A stretch of 64,000 nt of DNA from Undibacterium sp. YM2 (GTDB taxonomy: Bacteria > Pseudomonadota > Gammaproteobacteria > Burkholderiales > Burkholderiaceae_D), in the NCBI RefSeq assembly GCF_009937975.1, contig NZ_AP018442.1:62001-126000 (forward strand), in the 5' to 3' direction. The notes beneath the pieces were generated by a model that was not told the origin of the DNA, did no database searches, and worked only from the letters and a program-made list of their open reading frames with translations. Below, one piece after another: positions 27,326 through 36,875 of this stretch (position 1 is its first letter; every line of letters starts with the position of its first letter). A program made the translations under genes and the position numbers.

Positions 27326-27772
27326 CTATTCTTCTAAAATGGAGAGGGCCAAACTGATTAAGTTTCTTTTGTCAATTTCATTTGCCGTTTCCGTAGCGCG
27401 CAAACAGGCGGAAACTTTAGCCACCTGGTCTTTAAGTATTCTAAGTTCGGTTGACAGCAATTCGTTCATAGCAACTTCAGAAAGTTCAGCCAATCCGCTT
27501 TCTCCATGACGCTGGTCAATCCAGCCAAGAGGTTTCTCAAAGGCTTCCTCAATCCTTCGCGCTACTTTTACACCAATGTTGCGACTGGGGTTTTTGCCAA
27601 GTAGTTGGCTAACCTGAGATTCAGCAAGGCCAACTCTTTCGCCAAATCGCCTAAATCCACCCACTAAGTCCGCTAGATATCTAGCATTTGTTCGAGATAT
27701 GTCAGAGTAGGTCGATGTTCTATCTTGACTGTTTTCAATCAATTGAATTTCCTTAGGAAATGGCTGAATCAT
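27326..27772 (-). CDS. HTH regulator, phage-repressor-like
   Basis: 148 residues. An Xre-like HTH spans about residues 30-75: ARYLADLVGGFRRFGERVGL, AESQVSQLLGKNPSRNIGVK, VARRIEEAFEKPLGWID; this last FEKPLGWID is typical of CI-like repressors of cryptic prophages. The C-terminal part is a helical dimerisation-like stretch rather than a LexA-type peptidase, so it would not respond by self-cleavage. 16 bp upstream of the zinc-ribbon gene. Confidence 0.7.
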   Translation of the reverse strand: MIQPFPKEIQLIENSQDRTSTYSDISRTNARYLADLVGGFRRFGERVGLAESQVSQLLGKNPSRNIGVKVARRIEEAFEKPLGWIDQRHGESGLAELSEVAMNELLSTELRILKDQVAKVSACLRATETANEIDKRNLISLALSILEE

Positions 27773-27797
27773 TATGAAACCGCATTATTTGGAGCAA

Positions 27798-28124
27798 TTA
27801 ATTGCGTTTTGAGCGCATAAGTTTTTGCTCTGCAATATTTTTTTCCATCGTTGCAAGCATGCGATCCGAGACTGCCAGTGGGTCTGAGGAATTAACTACT
27901 TTCGCGGTTCCAATTGCGCGAGCAACTGCGTAACAGAAAATGACAAGCAAACATAAAGCACATAGCTTTAATTTGTCAAAAATGTCGACTTGGAAAAATC
28001 TGACTGCGAAGCAGAACATGCTTAAAAACCACATAGCTGCCGAAGACTTCAATTTTCCCCATGTGGCAAGGAGAACAGAGTTGTGCATGTAAAAAATTGC
28101 GGCAAGTGACGTGAGAGTATTCAT
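27798..28124 (-). CDS. Small inner-membrane protein
   Basis: 108 residues with three predicted hydrophobic segments (SLAAIFYMHNSVLLATW, AAMWFLSMFCFAVRFF, LCALCLLVIFCYAVA). Its ATG overlaps the stop of the preceding gene (ATGA), so the pair is translationally coupled. Unknown function. Confidence 0.5.
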   Translation of the reverse strand: MNTLTSLAAIFYMHNSVLLATWGKLKSSAAMWFLSMFCFAVRFFQVDIFDKLKLCALCLLVIFCYAVARAIGTAKVVNSSDPLAVSDRMLATMEKNIAEQKLMRSKRN

Positions 28125-28483
28125 TGCTTTGTAGGTGGCATTCGAGATTTGTTCCTGAAATACCGAATGAATTTTCGCAAGATCAAAAACAAAAAGCCAA
28201 AAATAAAAATATTGATAATAGGGTTAATGACGTTGTCCAGACTCAGACCGAAGCTGGGAAATGTGCGTTGAAGAAAAAATACACCAAGCAAATACCCTAA
28301 CGCTATTAGGCAGATCCACCCAAAACCCGTGATCTCTCCGCCAGTCTCATACATCACGTCGCCGCAGATTCTGCATAGGTGCTGCGTTTTGGAATAGCGC
28401 AGTTTTCCAAGCAAAAATGGACGGTAGTGAGATAGGTGCGGCAACCCCTCATGCTTGCAGTTGGGACATTCTATTGTATCCAA
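28121..28483 (-). CDS. Zinc-ribbon membrane protein
   Basis: 120 residues. TTG start chosen because AAAGGAGG lies 6-7 bases upstream. N-terminal zinc ribbon ECPNCKHEG ... CRICGD (two CxxC pairs), then two transmembrane segments (GWICLIALGYLLGVFFLQ and INPIINIFIFGFLFLIL) and a basic tail. Function unknown; coupled with the next small membrane protein. Confidence 0.55.
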   Translation of the reverse strand: MDTIECPNCKHEGLPHLSHYRPFLLGKLRYSKTQHLCRICGDVMYETGGEITGFGWICLIALGYLLGVFFLQRTFPSFGLSLDNVINPIINIFIFGFLFLILRKFIRYFRNKSRMPPTKQ

Positions 28484-28513
28484 GTGAACCTCCTTTTTCC
28501 TTTGGTTGAAAGA

Positions 28514-28654
28514 CTACTTTTCTGGCAGTACCAACTCGACGTTAATGAAGCCGTCTGTCATGAACTCTGCAACGAGAGCGTTACACTTCGGGCAGTACCC
28601 TTGCTCCTTCTCTTTGCCGCCGGGAACTCCCATAGGGCGTTCTATTACTTTCAC
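28514..28654 (-). CDS. Very small single-CxxC protein
   Basis: 46 residues from GTG 28654: KVIERPMGVPGGKEKEQGYC, PKCNALVAEFMTDGFINVEL, VLPEK. Contains one CPKC pair and coding-like composition. No strong ribosome site; a 15-codon frame starting ATG at 28695 overlaps it and could indicate a start-region frameshift. Unknown function. Confidence 0.35.
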   Translation of the reverse strand: MKVIERPMGVPGGKEKEQGYCPKCNALVAEFMTDGFINVELVLPEK

Positions 28655-28706
28655 TTTTGAATGACAACTTCGGTACTCTGTTCGTAGCTATGAGACATAA
28701 TTTTTC

Positions 28707-29006
28707 CTAGACTAAAATAACATCTCTGCCCAGCACCAAACCGCGCTCACCTGCCATCCGTTTAGCTAAGGCAAAGTTTCCATGCACGCCAACAAAATTG
28801 TGAACGTCGTTCGTTGGTTCATAAACAGATGCTGTAAACACTCTGCCAGGTTGCTCGATATCGCCTATGACATCATGTTGCACAACTTCATTTCGACCGA
28901 CAGACGCATGCTTTTCAATAATGCCATCCGCAATAGGCTTTGAGGCGCATACGGCTACATCATTAGCCGTTCCCATAGAGTAATTCAGTAAAACATAAAC
29001 TATCAT
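28707..29006 (-). CDS. Hypothetical protein, 99 aa
   Basis: ATG start with AAGGAT upstream. MIVYVLLNYSMGTANDVAVC ... VFTASVYEPTNDVHNFVGVH reads as a small alpha/beta protein with no known motif. It sits in the same minus-strand series as its neighbours. Confidence 0.5.
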   Translation of the reverse strand: MIVYVLLNYSMGTANDVAVCASKPIADGIIEKHASVGRNEVVQHDVIGDIEQPGRVFTASVYEPTNDVHNFVGVHGNFALAKRMAGERGLVLGRDVILV

Positions 29007-29147
29007 CTGACATCCTTAAATAATGCCGCTATTATTATTTCCAAGCTTCCACTGGAAGTTACTACTTTATGCATGCTCCACAAAGTGGGGCTTCTGAGTT
29101 CGCAAGAATTCTCGGACCGCATTATCGTGATCCTGACGGTTTTCCGG

Positions 29148-29387
29148 TTATGACGACTTATTCTCTCGATGGCTTGCGAGCCATTCAGCATTTCGCTTAT
29201 CGCCCGCTATATTCGCTTGCTCGTCGAACGCCCATACTTCTTTCTCACTTAACAGTCCCTGATCTTCTAGGGCTTCCATGTAACCCATGAGACGCAATTG
29301 CGCAGTGTGTACAGCATCGGGGTCTTTGGCCAAGCTGATCTGTTCGATCCGACGCACGACCGCTGCACGCGCTTCTTCTTTTTCCAT
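29148..29387 (-). CDS. Small helical protein, 79 aa
   Basis: ATG 29387 preferred over an in-frame TTG four codons earlier. Sequence EARAAVVRRIEQISLAKDPD, AVHTAQLRLMGYMEALEDQG, LLSEKEVWAFDEQAN is strongly helical and acidic and clearly coding-like. Not recognised. Confidence 0.5.
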   Translation of the reverse strand: MEKEEARAAVVRRIEQISLAKDPDAVHTAQLRLMGYMEALEDQGLLSEKEVWAFDEQANIAGDKRNAEWLASHRENKSS

Positions 29388-29513
29388 ACAAGATTCCAAA
29401 TTGGTTGGACAGGCACCGCTCCTACCCCTTTCATTGACAAAGCCAGCTCGTGGCTGGCGATTGGTACTGCTAGGGAAGAAAAGATTTTTCCTTGTGCTGT
29501 TTTCCTATCCTGT

Positions 29514-32500
29514 TTAGATGGTAGACCATGCTTCTGTAGCCAAACGATTGGCTAAATCTTGCTTTTCAATTTGACCTGCAATACCAAAAAGAACTGCTGC
29601 GTCACGAAATTGTACTCGTGCTGTATTTTCTGATAACGTACACCTAGATAACTCACCTAGAGCAAAGAGCGTGTTAGCTTCAGCAAGAACGTTGCCGATC
29701 TGCTTGTACAATAGCATCGCTTCCGTTAGATGAGTTTCTGCGGGTTCAAAGCGTCCAAGCGCTTGTTCTACGTACCCCAGACATAGAAGCGCATTGGCCT
29801 CACCCAGCACATTGCCAATTTGTTTATGTAGTCGGAGCGCCTCTGTAAAGTGCATCAGAGCTTGGTCCTGGCGTCTCAGGCCATGTTCAATATGTCCAAG
29901 GCCACTAATCGCGTTGGCCTCACCCAGCACATTGCCAATCTGCTTGCTAAGTCGAAGTGCCTCCGTAAAGTGGGTCCGAGCTTTGTCCTCATGACCCAGT
30001 GAGCGCTCTACTCCACCCAAGCCAGCATGCGCAGTTCCTTCACCCAGAACATTGCCAATCTGTTTATGCAACCGCCTAGCCTCTGTAAAGTTGCTGTGCG
30101 CCGTTTCATAACGACCTAACACGTGTTCCATATGTCCTAGGCCATCAAGCGCGTTGGCCTGACCTAGAATATCGCCGATCTGCTTGTGCAGTAGCAGTGC
30201 CTCAGTAAGGAAAGCTAGTGCCAGTTCAATGCGACCAAGTGCTCGTTCTACAAAACTTAGGCCACTAAGTGCATTGGCCTCTCCCAAAACATTGCCGATC
30301 TGTTTGTGTAGCCGCATCGCCTCAATAAAGTGCGTCCGTGCCGGTTCGTTACGGCCCAGTGTCCGTTCTACCTCACCCAGACCTCTAAGTGCATTAGCCT
30401 CTCCTAATACATTACCGATCTGCTTTTGCAGTCGCAGAGCCTCTGCAAAGTGCATCCGTGCTGGTTCAAAACGGCCAAGCGAGATTTCAATACGACCAAG
30501 TCCATTATGCGCATTAGCCTCTCCTAGTATATCGCCGATTCGCTTATACATTAGCTGGGCTTCGATAAGTTGTGCCCGTGCCTGTTCAAAGCGCCCCATT
30601 TCCCGCTCCATTCCGCCTAGGCTACTATACGCATTGGCCGTACCCTGAATATTGCCGATTTGCTTGTAGAGCCGAAGCGCCTCAGTAAAGTGCGCTCGCG
30701 CTGTTTCGTTGCGGCTCAGCGCGCGTTCTACCTCACCCAGACCTATGCGCGCATTTGCTTCTCCCAAAACATTGCTGATCTGTTGGTGCAGTCGAAGCGC
30801 CTCGGTATAGTTCGCCCATGCCTGTTCGATACGGCCAAGCGCTCTCTCAACACGACCAAGTTCGTCAAGCACATTTGCCTCTCCCAAAATATTGGCATTC
30901 TGCTTGTACAATCTCAACGCCTCAGTAAAATACTTTAGCGCCGGTTCATAACAGGCCATTATGAGTTCAACCCCACCCAGCCCCTTGAGCGCATTTGCTT
31001 CCCCCAAGACATCACCCGTCTGCTTGTGTAGTTGGCGCGCTTCTATATAGTGCGCCCGCGCCGGTTCAAAACGGCCAAGTGCGCTTTCTACCCCGCCTAG
31101 TCCATTCAGTGCATTGGCTTCCCCCAAAGTATTGCTAATCTGCTTGTGAAGTCGCCAGGCTTCGGCAAAGTGTGTTCGCGCTGGTTCGAAACGACCCAGT
31201 TCGCGCTCTACCCCTCCCAGCCCCTGAAGTGCATTGGCTTCCCCAAAGCATTTCCAATCTGCTTGTGAAGCCGCAATGCCTCGGTATGGTACTTGCGCGC
31301 CGATTCGTTACGACCCAGTGCGCTTTCAACATGACCGATGTCATTAAGTACATTGGCTTCCCCCAATACATTGCTTATCTGTTTGTGCAGTAATAGAGCC
31401 TCAGTAAAGTACTTCCAGGCCTGCTCATAACGGTCAAGCGAGCGCTCTACCTCACCCAGACCACTAAGGGCATTAGCCTCTCCCAAAATATTGCCTATTT
31501 GTTTGTGCAGTCGTAGCGCCTCATTATAGGCCGTCCTTGCCTGATCATAGCGACCAAGCGCGTCTTCTATATTGCCCAGGCCATCAAGCGCATTGGCCTC
31601 TCCCAAAAGGTTGCCGATCTGCTTGTACAGCCGCAGCACCTCAGCGAGGTGCGCCCGCGCTGGTTCAAAACGGCCTAGCGAGCTTTCAACTCTACCCAAT
31701 CCACTATGCGAATTAGCCTCACCCAGAATATCGCCGATCTGCTTGTACAGTTGCAGCGCTTCAGTAAAGTGCGCTCGTGCCCGTTCAAATCGGCCCACCA
31801 CGTGTTCTACAAGGCCCAGACTATTAATAGCTCTTGCCTCGCCCTGGGTATCGCCGATCTGCTTATAGAGTCGTAGCGCCTCAGTAAAGTGTAATCGCGC
31901 TGGTTCAAAACGGCCCACTGCATGCTCTACAGAACCCAAACCCAGAACTGCTGTCGCCTCACCCAGATCATTGCCGATCTGCTTGTATAGTCGCAGCGCC
32001 TCTGTGAAGTGCGCTCGTGCCGGTTCAAATCGTCCCACTGCGTGCTCTACGATACCAAGGCAGTCAAGCACTTCGGCCTCGTGCGGAATATCGCTAATCC
32101 GCTTATATTGTCGCAGGGCCTCGGTAAAGTGAGCTCGTGCTGGTTCAAACCGGCACTCTGATAATGCTGTTTTCCCAAGATCGAACGATATGTAAGTGTT
32201 CGAGTCTTTGGATTCATTTATTATTGCTGGGGCACCTAAGCCAGAGAGAAATTCGCGTAACGTTTCACAAACGGCGGCACTCCGGTCTGATGGTTTGGCA
32301 ATCGATACATGATCGTCATCTGTTGCAACTGGATCAGTGCCAACACCCGGATGCGCCGACGTGGAATTGACAATCCTCATCCCTTTGATATCACGTGTTT
32401 CAAAGTATGTGAAAGTTTCCATTTCGTGCTTTGGCGCGTGATTGCGGTACCAATTGTATAGATTGCCCAAATGCGCATCATGTTCCTTTAGCTCACCGAT

Positions 32501-33022
32501 GGAGACGGTCGTGCCCAGTACAGTTGAAAAATGGCTTAACAAGGACGCTAAGGTAGCGCCAGCGTGCGGTGTAGCAAGAAATAGCACGCCTTTGGTAGCG
32601 GAGATTATCTTGTTATCTATTGCTTGTACGCTGTCGCTAGAATCACGCAAAATTTGCTTGACCAGCAAGCCTCCGAGGCTGTGGCACACAAAAATGATGG
32701 GTCTCAGACCAATGCACCGCTGGCACAGCAGATTAAGTACCTGCCTGGAACGCGTGGGAAGCGCCATACTGTGCCCCGCATCCGATCTCACATTGGAAAA
32801 AATCTTAGGAATACGAAGCCATCTGGATGGGCTTGCCGCGTATTCCAGTGACCATACACCGACATTTTTGAACTCGTCTCCCACCCAATGCGGCCATGAT
32901 GTGCTCTGATCTTCACCGTGACGCCAGGTTTTAAAGGCGTCACCTCCAAGACCGTGAACAAAAATCACATCCGCTATACGCGTTTCAATGTCGGTACCTG
33001 ATATCGGGTGGAGTTTAGCCAT
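29514..33022 (-). pseudogene. Alpha/beta-hydrolase fused to 22 TPR repeats (one frameshift at about 31233)
   Basis: From ATG 33022 (GGAT site; a TTG at 33040 is possible) about 600 residues are encoded before a single missing G (run of four at 31233-31236) shifts frame; the repeats then continue in register to 29514. Restoring the base gives about 1170 residues. Residues 1-270 are a PGAP1/SERAC1-like hydrolase: VIFVHGLGGDAFKTWRHG, nucleophile elbow VCHSLGGLLVKQIL (Ser), Asp/His candidates in VATDDDHVSIAKPSDRSA. The rest is 22 tandem 40-residue TPRs ending in 13 divergent residues. There is no NTPase domain between. Such hydrolase heads occur in NLR-like signalling proteins, so a sensing repeat array driving a lipase effector is plausible but inferred. 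The frameshift may be an assembly error. Confidence 0.75.
29556..32194 (-). repeat. 22 tandem 120-bp repeats encoding TPR units
   Basis: Each unit encodes exactly 40 residues of the form NALxGLGxVExxLGRxExAR then xHFTEALRLHKQIGNxLGEA. Nine units lie before the frameshift and thirteen after it, with no length variation. High similarity between units makes the array prone to gain or loss of units by recombination and to mis-assembly. Confidence 0.9.
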
Positions 33023-33075
33023 CGTGTTATCCAGAATCAAACATGATTAATAATATATCCCCTTTGAGGGATTTA

Positions 33076-33315
33076 TTAAGATATTTTTGCCACTTTCTTC
33101 TCTAACTTTTCATGTTCTTGCTTAAGATTTTCATGCGCAATAATTTCACGAATCAGGTTCCAAATTGGCTCCCCCATTTCACGAAAATCATTTGAGTCGT
33201 GAGGCAAAAGCCATTTATCTAAAGCACGTTTCGCGCATCCAAGCCGCTGGGCAAACGATGCTCTATCCATGTTCAATTGACTCATTGCTTCACGAAGAAA
33301 TTCTTGTTGTTTCAT
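33076..33315 (-). CDS. Small HTH protein upstream of the hydrolase-TPR gene
   Basis: 79 residues from ATG 33315 with GGA upstream. EFLREAMSQLNMDRASFAQR, LGCAKRALDKWLLPHDSNDF is an HTH with the recognition region CAKRALDKWLLP, a form often found beside mobile elements. The hydrolase-TPR start lies about 35-50 bp downstream, so it likely regulates or is co-transcribed with it. Confidence 0.6.
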   Translation of the reverse strand: MKQQEFLREAMSQLNMDRASFAQRLGCAKRALDKWLLPHDSNDFREMGEPIWNLIREIIAHENLKQEHEKLEKKVAKIS

Positions 33316-33362
33316 GTTGTCCAATAATAAACTAAATTATCCCTATTGGGGATACTAAATGA

Positions 33363-34029
33363 TTACAAAACTTCTGAAAACATTTGCCTTAATTTTGAGT
33401 TTTCAATCTCAAGATATGGCAAGACGTGATCAAAATCCGCGTGTCCTAAAAGCTGTTGTACCGTTTCTAAGCTTGCTCCTTGCTTTAGAAGGTTACTGGC
33501 AAAGCTACGCCTCCCGCTGTGGCTGGAACCATGTTTGATGCCTGCGTCACGGTAGACCTTTGTCACATGGGATTGAAGGCTGTCGCAGGCCAGGTAATCG
33601 GCTTGCTCGCCAGCGTAGTTTGTTCGCCTCTTGGTGTTCAGGTAAAACTTACTGCCTTTGTGTGTCAGTATCAAAGTAGTTTGGGGTGATAGACCACGGT
33701 ATTTCTCATTGTTTAGCTCCGTGCCAAGGCCGCGTTCGATGCGCAGCCCTAAGTATCGCTCAAGAGCGTCAATTGTTTTTTGATGCGTGACGTAGATGCA
33801 CCGTTGGCGACATCCCTTTGTAATAGATGCAAACTGACTTCAGACCGAAGAACGCCTGATGAAAACATGATGTCCTGAATTTCGATTTGGGCTATTTCTG
33901 ATACCCGCATGCCACAGGTCAGCCTAGCAAGAGAATAAGGCAATCACGCTCTGGGTGTCTTGACGTGGCTTCAGTAACGCGTAAAAGGTGACGAATTTGA
34001 CCTGGCTTGAGTGTGGTCGCTTGTGGCAT
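33363..34029 (-). pseudogene. Tyrosine recombinase broken by two frameshifts
   Basis: Three frames join: ATG 34029 MPQATTLKPGQIRHLLRVTE ... PERDCLILLLG, then LTCGMRVSEIAQIEIQDIMF (first catalytic Arg in GMRVSE), then TKGCRQRCIYVTHQKTIDAL ... and the C-terminal GSSHSGRRSFASNLLKQGAS (His-x-x-Arg), LLGHADFDHVLPYLEI (His and the Tyr nucleophile in PYLEI). All catalytic residues survive but two single-base losses (near 33926 and 33830) break the frame. About 223 residues, lacking the usual SAM-like N-terminal half or a short type. Likely the integrase of a now fixed element. Confidence 0.75.
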
Positions 34030-34175
34030 GTGTACCTCTGAATAGGATTGATAGGGGTTTTATTCAGAGTGAATCTATTGGAGACTCTTTTTCAAGCTTA
34101 TCACAAACACTGGCGGGCAGTCCTCGGAAAAGTGGGTAACCCGTTACCGGCCCTCCTCCCATTAATCGCCGGACG

Positions 34176-34202
34176 AAAAAAAACCTTCCCGAAGGAAGGT
34201 TT
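34176..34202 (-). terminator. Rho-independent terminator
   Basis: Arms AAACCTTCC (34181-34189) and GGAAGGTTT (34194-34202) around CGAA, followed in the minus direction by eight T. It lies 44 bp past the 63-residue gene at 34246-34437. Confidence 0.8.
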
Positions 34203-34245
34203 AGCAACTCATAAACTGTTGAAGAACCGGAATTAAGTGGGCTCT

Positions 34246-34437
34246 TCATTGATCATTCGGGTCATAGACCTCTACGGTTATTACTTCCCCCTGATCAACA
34301 CATACATAGGCTGTCCGTCCATCAATATGGGCAAAATAGTATTCAGCACCGACCCCAGTTGAGGGGCCATCTGCGTCAAACCAATCTTCTATAGTGCTCT
34401 GATTTAAATAATATATGGGGGTACATAAATGAGCCAT
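34246..34437 (-). CDS. Small acidic hypothetical protein, 63 aa
   Basis: MAHLCTPIYYLNQSTIEDWF, DADGPSTGVGAEYYFAHIDG, RTAYVCVDQGEVITVEVYDP is coding-like, beta-rich and followed by a terminator. Not recognised. It lies divergent from the three-gene operon starting at 34560. Confidence 0.45.
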   Translation of the reverse strand: MAHLCTPIYYLNQSTIEDWFDADGPSTGVGAEYYFAHIDGRTAYVCVDQGEVITVEVYDPNDQ

Positions 34438-34559
34438 AGCCGCATATCCCCTTTCAGTTGCGCTATAGTCTAGATGCGAAATTATCGACTAAGCAGCGAT
34501 AGTTCCAAACCCGCGCTTTTCACTTGGGAATATTGTCTGCGCATAATCTTAGAGGACCT

Positions 34560-35174
34560 ATGGGGAAAAATGAATCTGGTGTGATCTCTATTTTTAAGAG
34601 AGTACTTCAAAGTGAAGCCGAACAGTCCTGCCGTCACTTTGACGAGTTTCCTTTGGGCCCACAGGATAGACACTTACTCGGGGACGACTTATGGGTTACT
34701 TACAATAACTTTGCAATTGTTGAAATGAAATGGAGCGAAGCTGAAATTCGTAACGAGAACGCGAAAATTCGGCGCGTTAAATTACTCTGTAAGGGCCTTG
34801 CTGAAAGCCCTGAGATGGCCGCCTTCCACGCAAAATGCCATCGAATAGCTTGGCGCGATTCCCAAAGTGGTCGGCTAATGTCTCAAGAGTACCGAAATCG
34901 CGTATGTTGTTTAACTTGCCCAGACACGTGCGTAGACATCGATTGTGGCGCTGCGCCTTTGGCGATAGAAGACTTTGCAAAAGAATTTTTCGGGCATCCC
35001 CCCTCCCATTGCCTGCCCTTGATGGAATTTCAATCATATGTAAAGTGGCTGACGACTACTGTTACCGGTGCGCCTCGTGAGGTTATAGTGCTGGCGCTGA
35101 ATAAGTCCCGCTTTACTGTTTCTGAAGAAATGACCTTGGACCAGCTGGGCGCGCGACTACCAGCTCTACCGTAA
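34560..35174 (+). CDS. Putative PD-(D/E)XK-like protein (gene 1 of three-gene operon)
   Basis: 204 residues from ATG 34560, chosen for the AGAGGA site 5-9 bases upstream. The stretch RHLLGDDLWVTYNNFAIVEM then KWSEAE fits a PD-(D/E)XK nuclease core: Asp (GDD) about 13 residues before Glu-Met-Lys on the following strand. A Cys/His cluster (RVCCLTCPDTCVDIDC, CHRIAW) could bind metal. 48 bp before the next gene. Catalytic call rests on this one motif. Confidence 0.45.
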   Translation: MGKNESGVISIFKRVLQSEAEQSCRHFDEFPLGPQDRHLLGDDLWVTYNNFAIVEMKWSEAEIRNENAKIRRVKLLCKGLAESPEMAAFHAKCHRIAWRDSQSGRLMSQEYRNRVCCLTCPDTCVDIDCGAAPLAIEDFAKEFFGHPPSHCLPLMEFQSYVKWLTTTVTGAPREVIVLALNKSRFTVSEEMTLDQLGARLPALP

Positions 35175-35222
35175 GAACATGTCTTGGTATATTAATAATA
35201 TATGTTTACCGAAAGTACCTAA

Positions 35223-36875
35223 ATGAAGCTAACGACTTCCTGGCTTTCGCCGCCGCAATCGATAGGTGGTCTTGACCATCTGGGTACGCAGGCTCCCTGT
35301 GTTTTGATTTATGGACAGTTACTTCCAGGAATCACCAACGTAACGGACCGCGCGCGCTATTACTCATTCTATCCCTGGTTGGTCTGGTCATTTGATCGGA
35401 GATATCCGCTAGACGATTACAAGCGGTTTATTGAATACTTCCGACGAGCTGACTGTCTCTTTACGTTGATTTCCGAGCGGCATGCCAGGATCACTGATCA
35501 GGACAATGAGCGACACGGCACAGCCATGGTTGGCCGAGTGCAGCTACTAAAGGCACTCGATAATTTGACATCAGACTCGCCGCTCCAGCTTTCTGAGTAT
35601 GCGTCGGAAACATCCGGTTCTCGCTATTTTAAAAATCCCATGGGTGGGTTGGCACAGTATTATGCCGGCACCCTGGCAGAATTGAAGTTATTGGACGCAT
35701 CTGCAAAGCCATGGATTAAGTACACCACTGAATTTGGTCAGCCGTTGGCGCAGAAACTGGATGCGGCGGTACCAGCTGACCTCTTTTGGAAAATCGTCGA
35801 AGCGGACAATGTCAGTCTAGATGATCTGGATGCCTTGAGTGCATTTTGTCCATGCGGCCTGGTGGAAAGCAATGACGAGTGCCAGACGTTGACTAATCTC
35901 TATTTTGATAGAGACAACGCATTTGATATGGAGGGGACTCAAAGAAGACTCTCCCTCGGTTTGATCCTGAACCTCGCGTCGTCCCTTCCTGACGCTCACG
36001 ATTTAAACGAAACTATCTTTAGAGCATGTATCTATTCTGGAGGCCTTCCTTCAGAACAGATCTGGCAGGTACCCGACTCCATGAAAGCAACGCTTGCTTG
36101 TTGGGCCATTTACGAGCGCAATGATCTTCTCTCCATTGCATTCCAGACTGTCCTTGGTACGGCTTTACGTGTAATTTCACCTCAGACCTTCGATGACAAA
36201 ATCACCTACAGTTCGGTGGAAAGCTTCGCCCTAGCTCTATCCCAGGGAGAAGCCGTTTCAATGGTCGAGCAATCCCTTGGTTTTGGTTCTTTTGATCGCC
36301 TGGTGGCGCATTTATCCGAGAATGCGCCGGCGATCGAATTTTGGGAAAACAAGTCCCATGAATTTCAAGTAGCCCAGAGAATGATGGAAAGCTGGAGGCG
36401 TGGCGACGACACGGCGACGTTGCTTCAATTGTCGCTGACCTTGCTCGCGCTACTTGCCTGCAGGGACAACAATTCAGAATCACCCTACCACGGCATCGGG
36501 ATGTCATCTGAAATGTTGGCCAATTACCCAATCAATCTGATTAGCTTCCGGTCACGGGTAGAAATTTGGCGAAGGATGACCATCGCTGAGGTCGTAGAGG
36601 ATCTCGTTGCTTGGTGCCTGAATACCCATCTGAAGGTGGCACTGCGCAAGCTTCACCAGACTGGGCGCTCTACTTTCCGCATGCGGCCTTCGGAACGAGG
36701 GTTGGAGGTCGTTGGTGACGATATCCCCGGACCGGCGATGACAACTCCCCGTTTCCGCCAGGCTGTGCAAATACTTCGAGACATAGGAGCCTTAACCCGC
36801 GATGCCTCATCGCCATCCAGAACGACAATCTTGACTAGTGCTGGCCAACAATTAATGGAAATAGCCTGTGTCTGA
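35223..36875 (+). CDS. 550-aa protein with DUF6361-like N-terminus (gene 2)
   Basis: The N-terminal part LLPGITNVTDRARYYSFYPW then LVWSFDRRY resembles the L-x-P-G-x-x-x-x-x-x-R-A-R-Y-x-x-F-x-P-W pattern of DUF6361-type proteins found with PLD or helicase genes. The rest is mainly helical with a C-terminal winged-helix-like end (RFRQAVQILRDIGALTRD ... ILTSAGQQLMEIA). No nuclease or ATPase motif seen. Its last 8 bases overlap gene 3, so the two are coupled and their products probably interact. Confidence 0.55.
   Translation: MKLTTSWLSPPQSIGGLDHLGTQAPCVLIYGQLLPGITNVTDRARYYSFYPWLVWSFDRRYPLDDYKRFIEYFRRADCLFTLISERHARITDQDNERHGTAMVGRVQLLKALDNLTSDSPLQLSEYASETSGSRYFKNPMGGLAQYYAGTLAELKLLDASAKPWIKYTTEFGQPLAQKLDAAVPADLFWKIVEADNVSLDDLDALSAFCPCGLVESNDECQTLTNLYFDRDNAFDMEGTQRRLSLGLILNLASSLPDAHDLNETIFRACIYSGGLPSEQIWQVPDSMKATLACWAIYERNDLLSIAFQTVLGTALRVISPQTFDDKITYSSVESFALALSQGEAVSMVEQSLGFGSFDRLVAHLSENAPAIEFWENKSHEFQVAQRMMESWRRGDDTATLLQLSLTLLALLACRDNNSESPYHGIGMSSEMLANYPINLISFRSRVEIWRRMTIAEVVEDLVAWCLNTHLKVALRKLHQTGRSTFRMRPSERGLEVVGDDIPGPAMTTPRFRQAVQILRDIGALTRDASSPSRTTILTSAGQQLMEIACV

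Noticed and set aside
30184..30938. Long plus-strand frames within the TPR array
   Set aside because: Repetitive antisense shadows of the 120-bp repeats.
29556..32194. CRISPR array
   Set aside because: Repeats are 120 bp, coding and contiguous, with no spacers; they encode TPR units. No CRISPR array was seen anywhere in the window.
34064..34249. 61-codon minus frame across the terminator
   Set aside because: It reads through a rho-independent terminator hairpin and overlaps the better 34246-34437 frame's end; no coding features.
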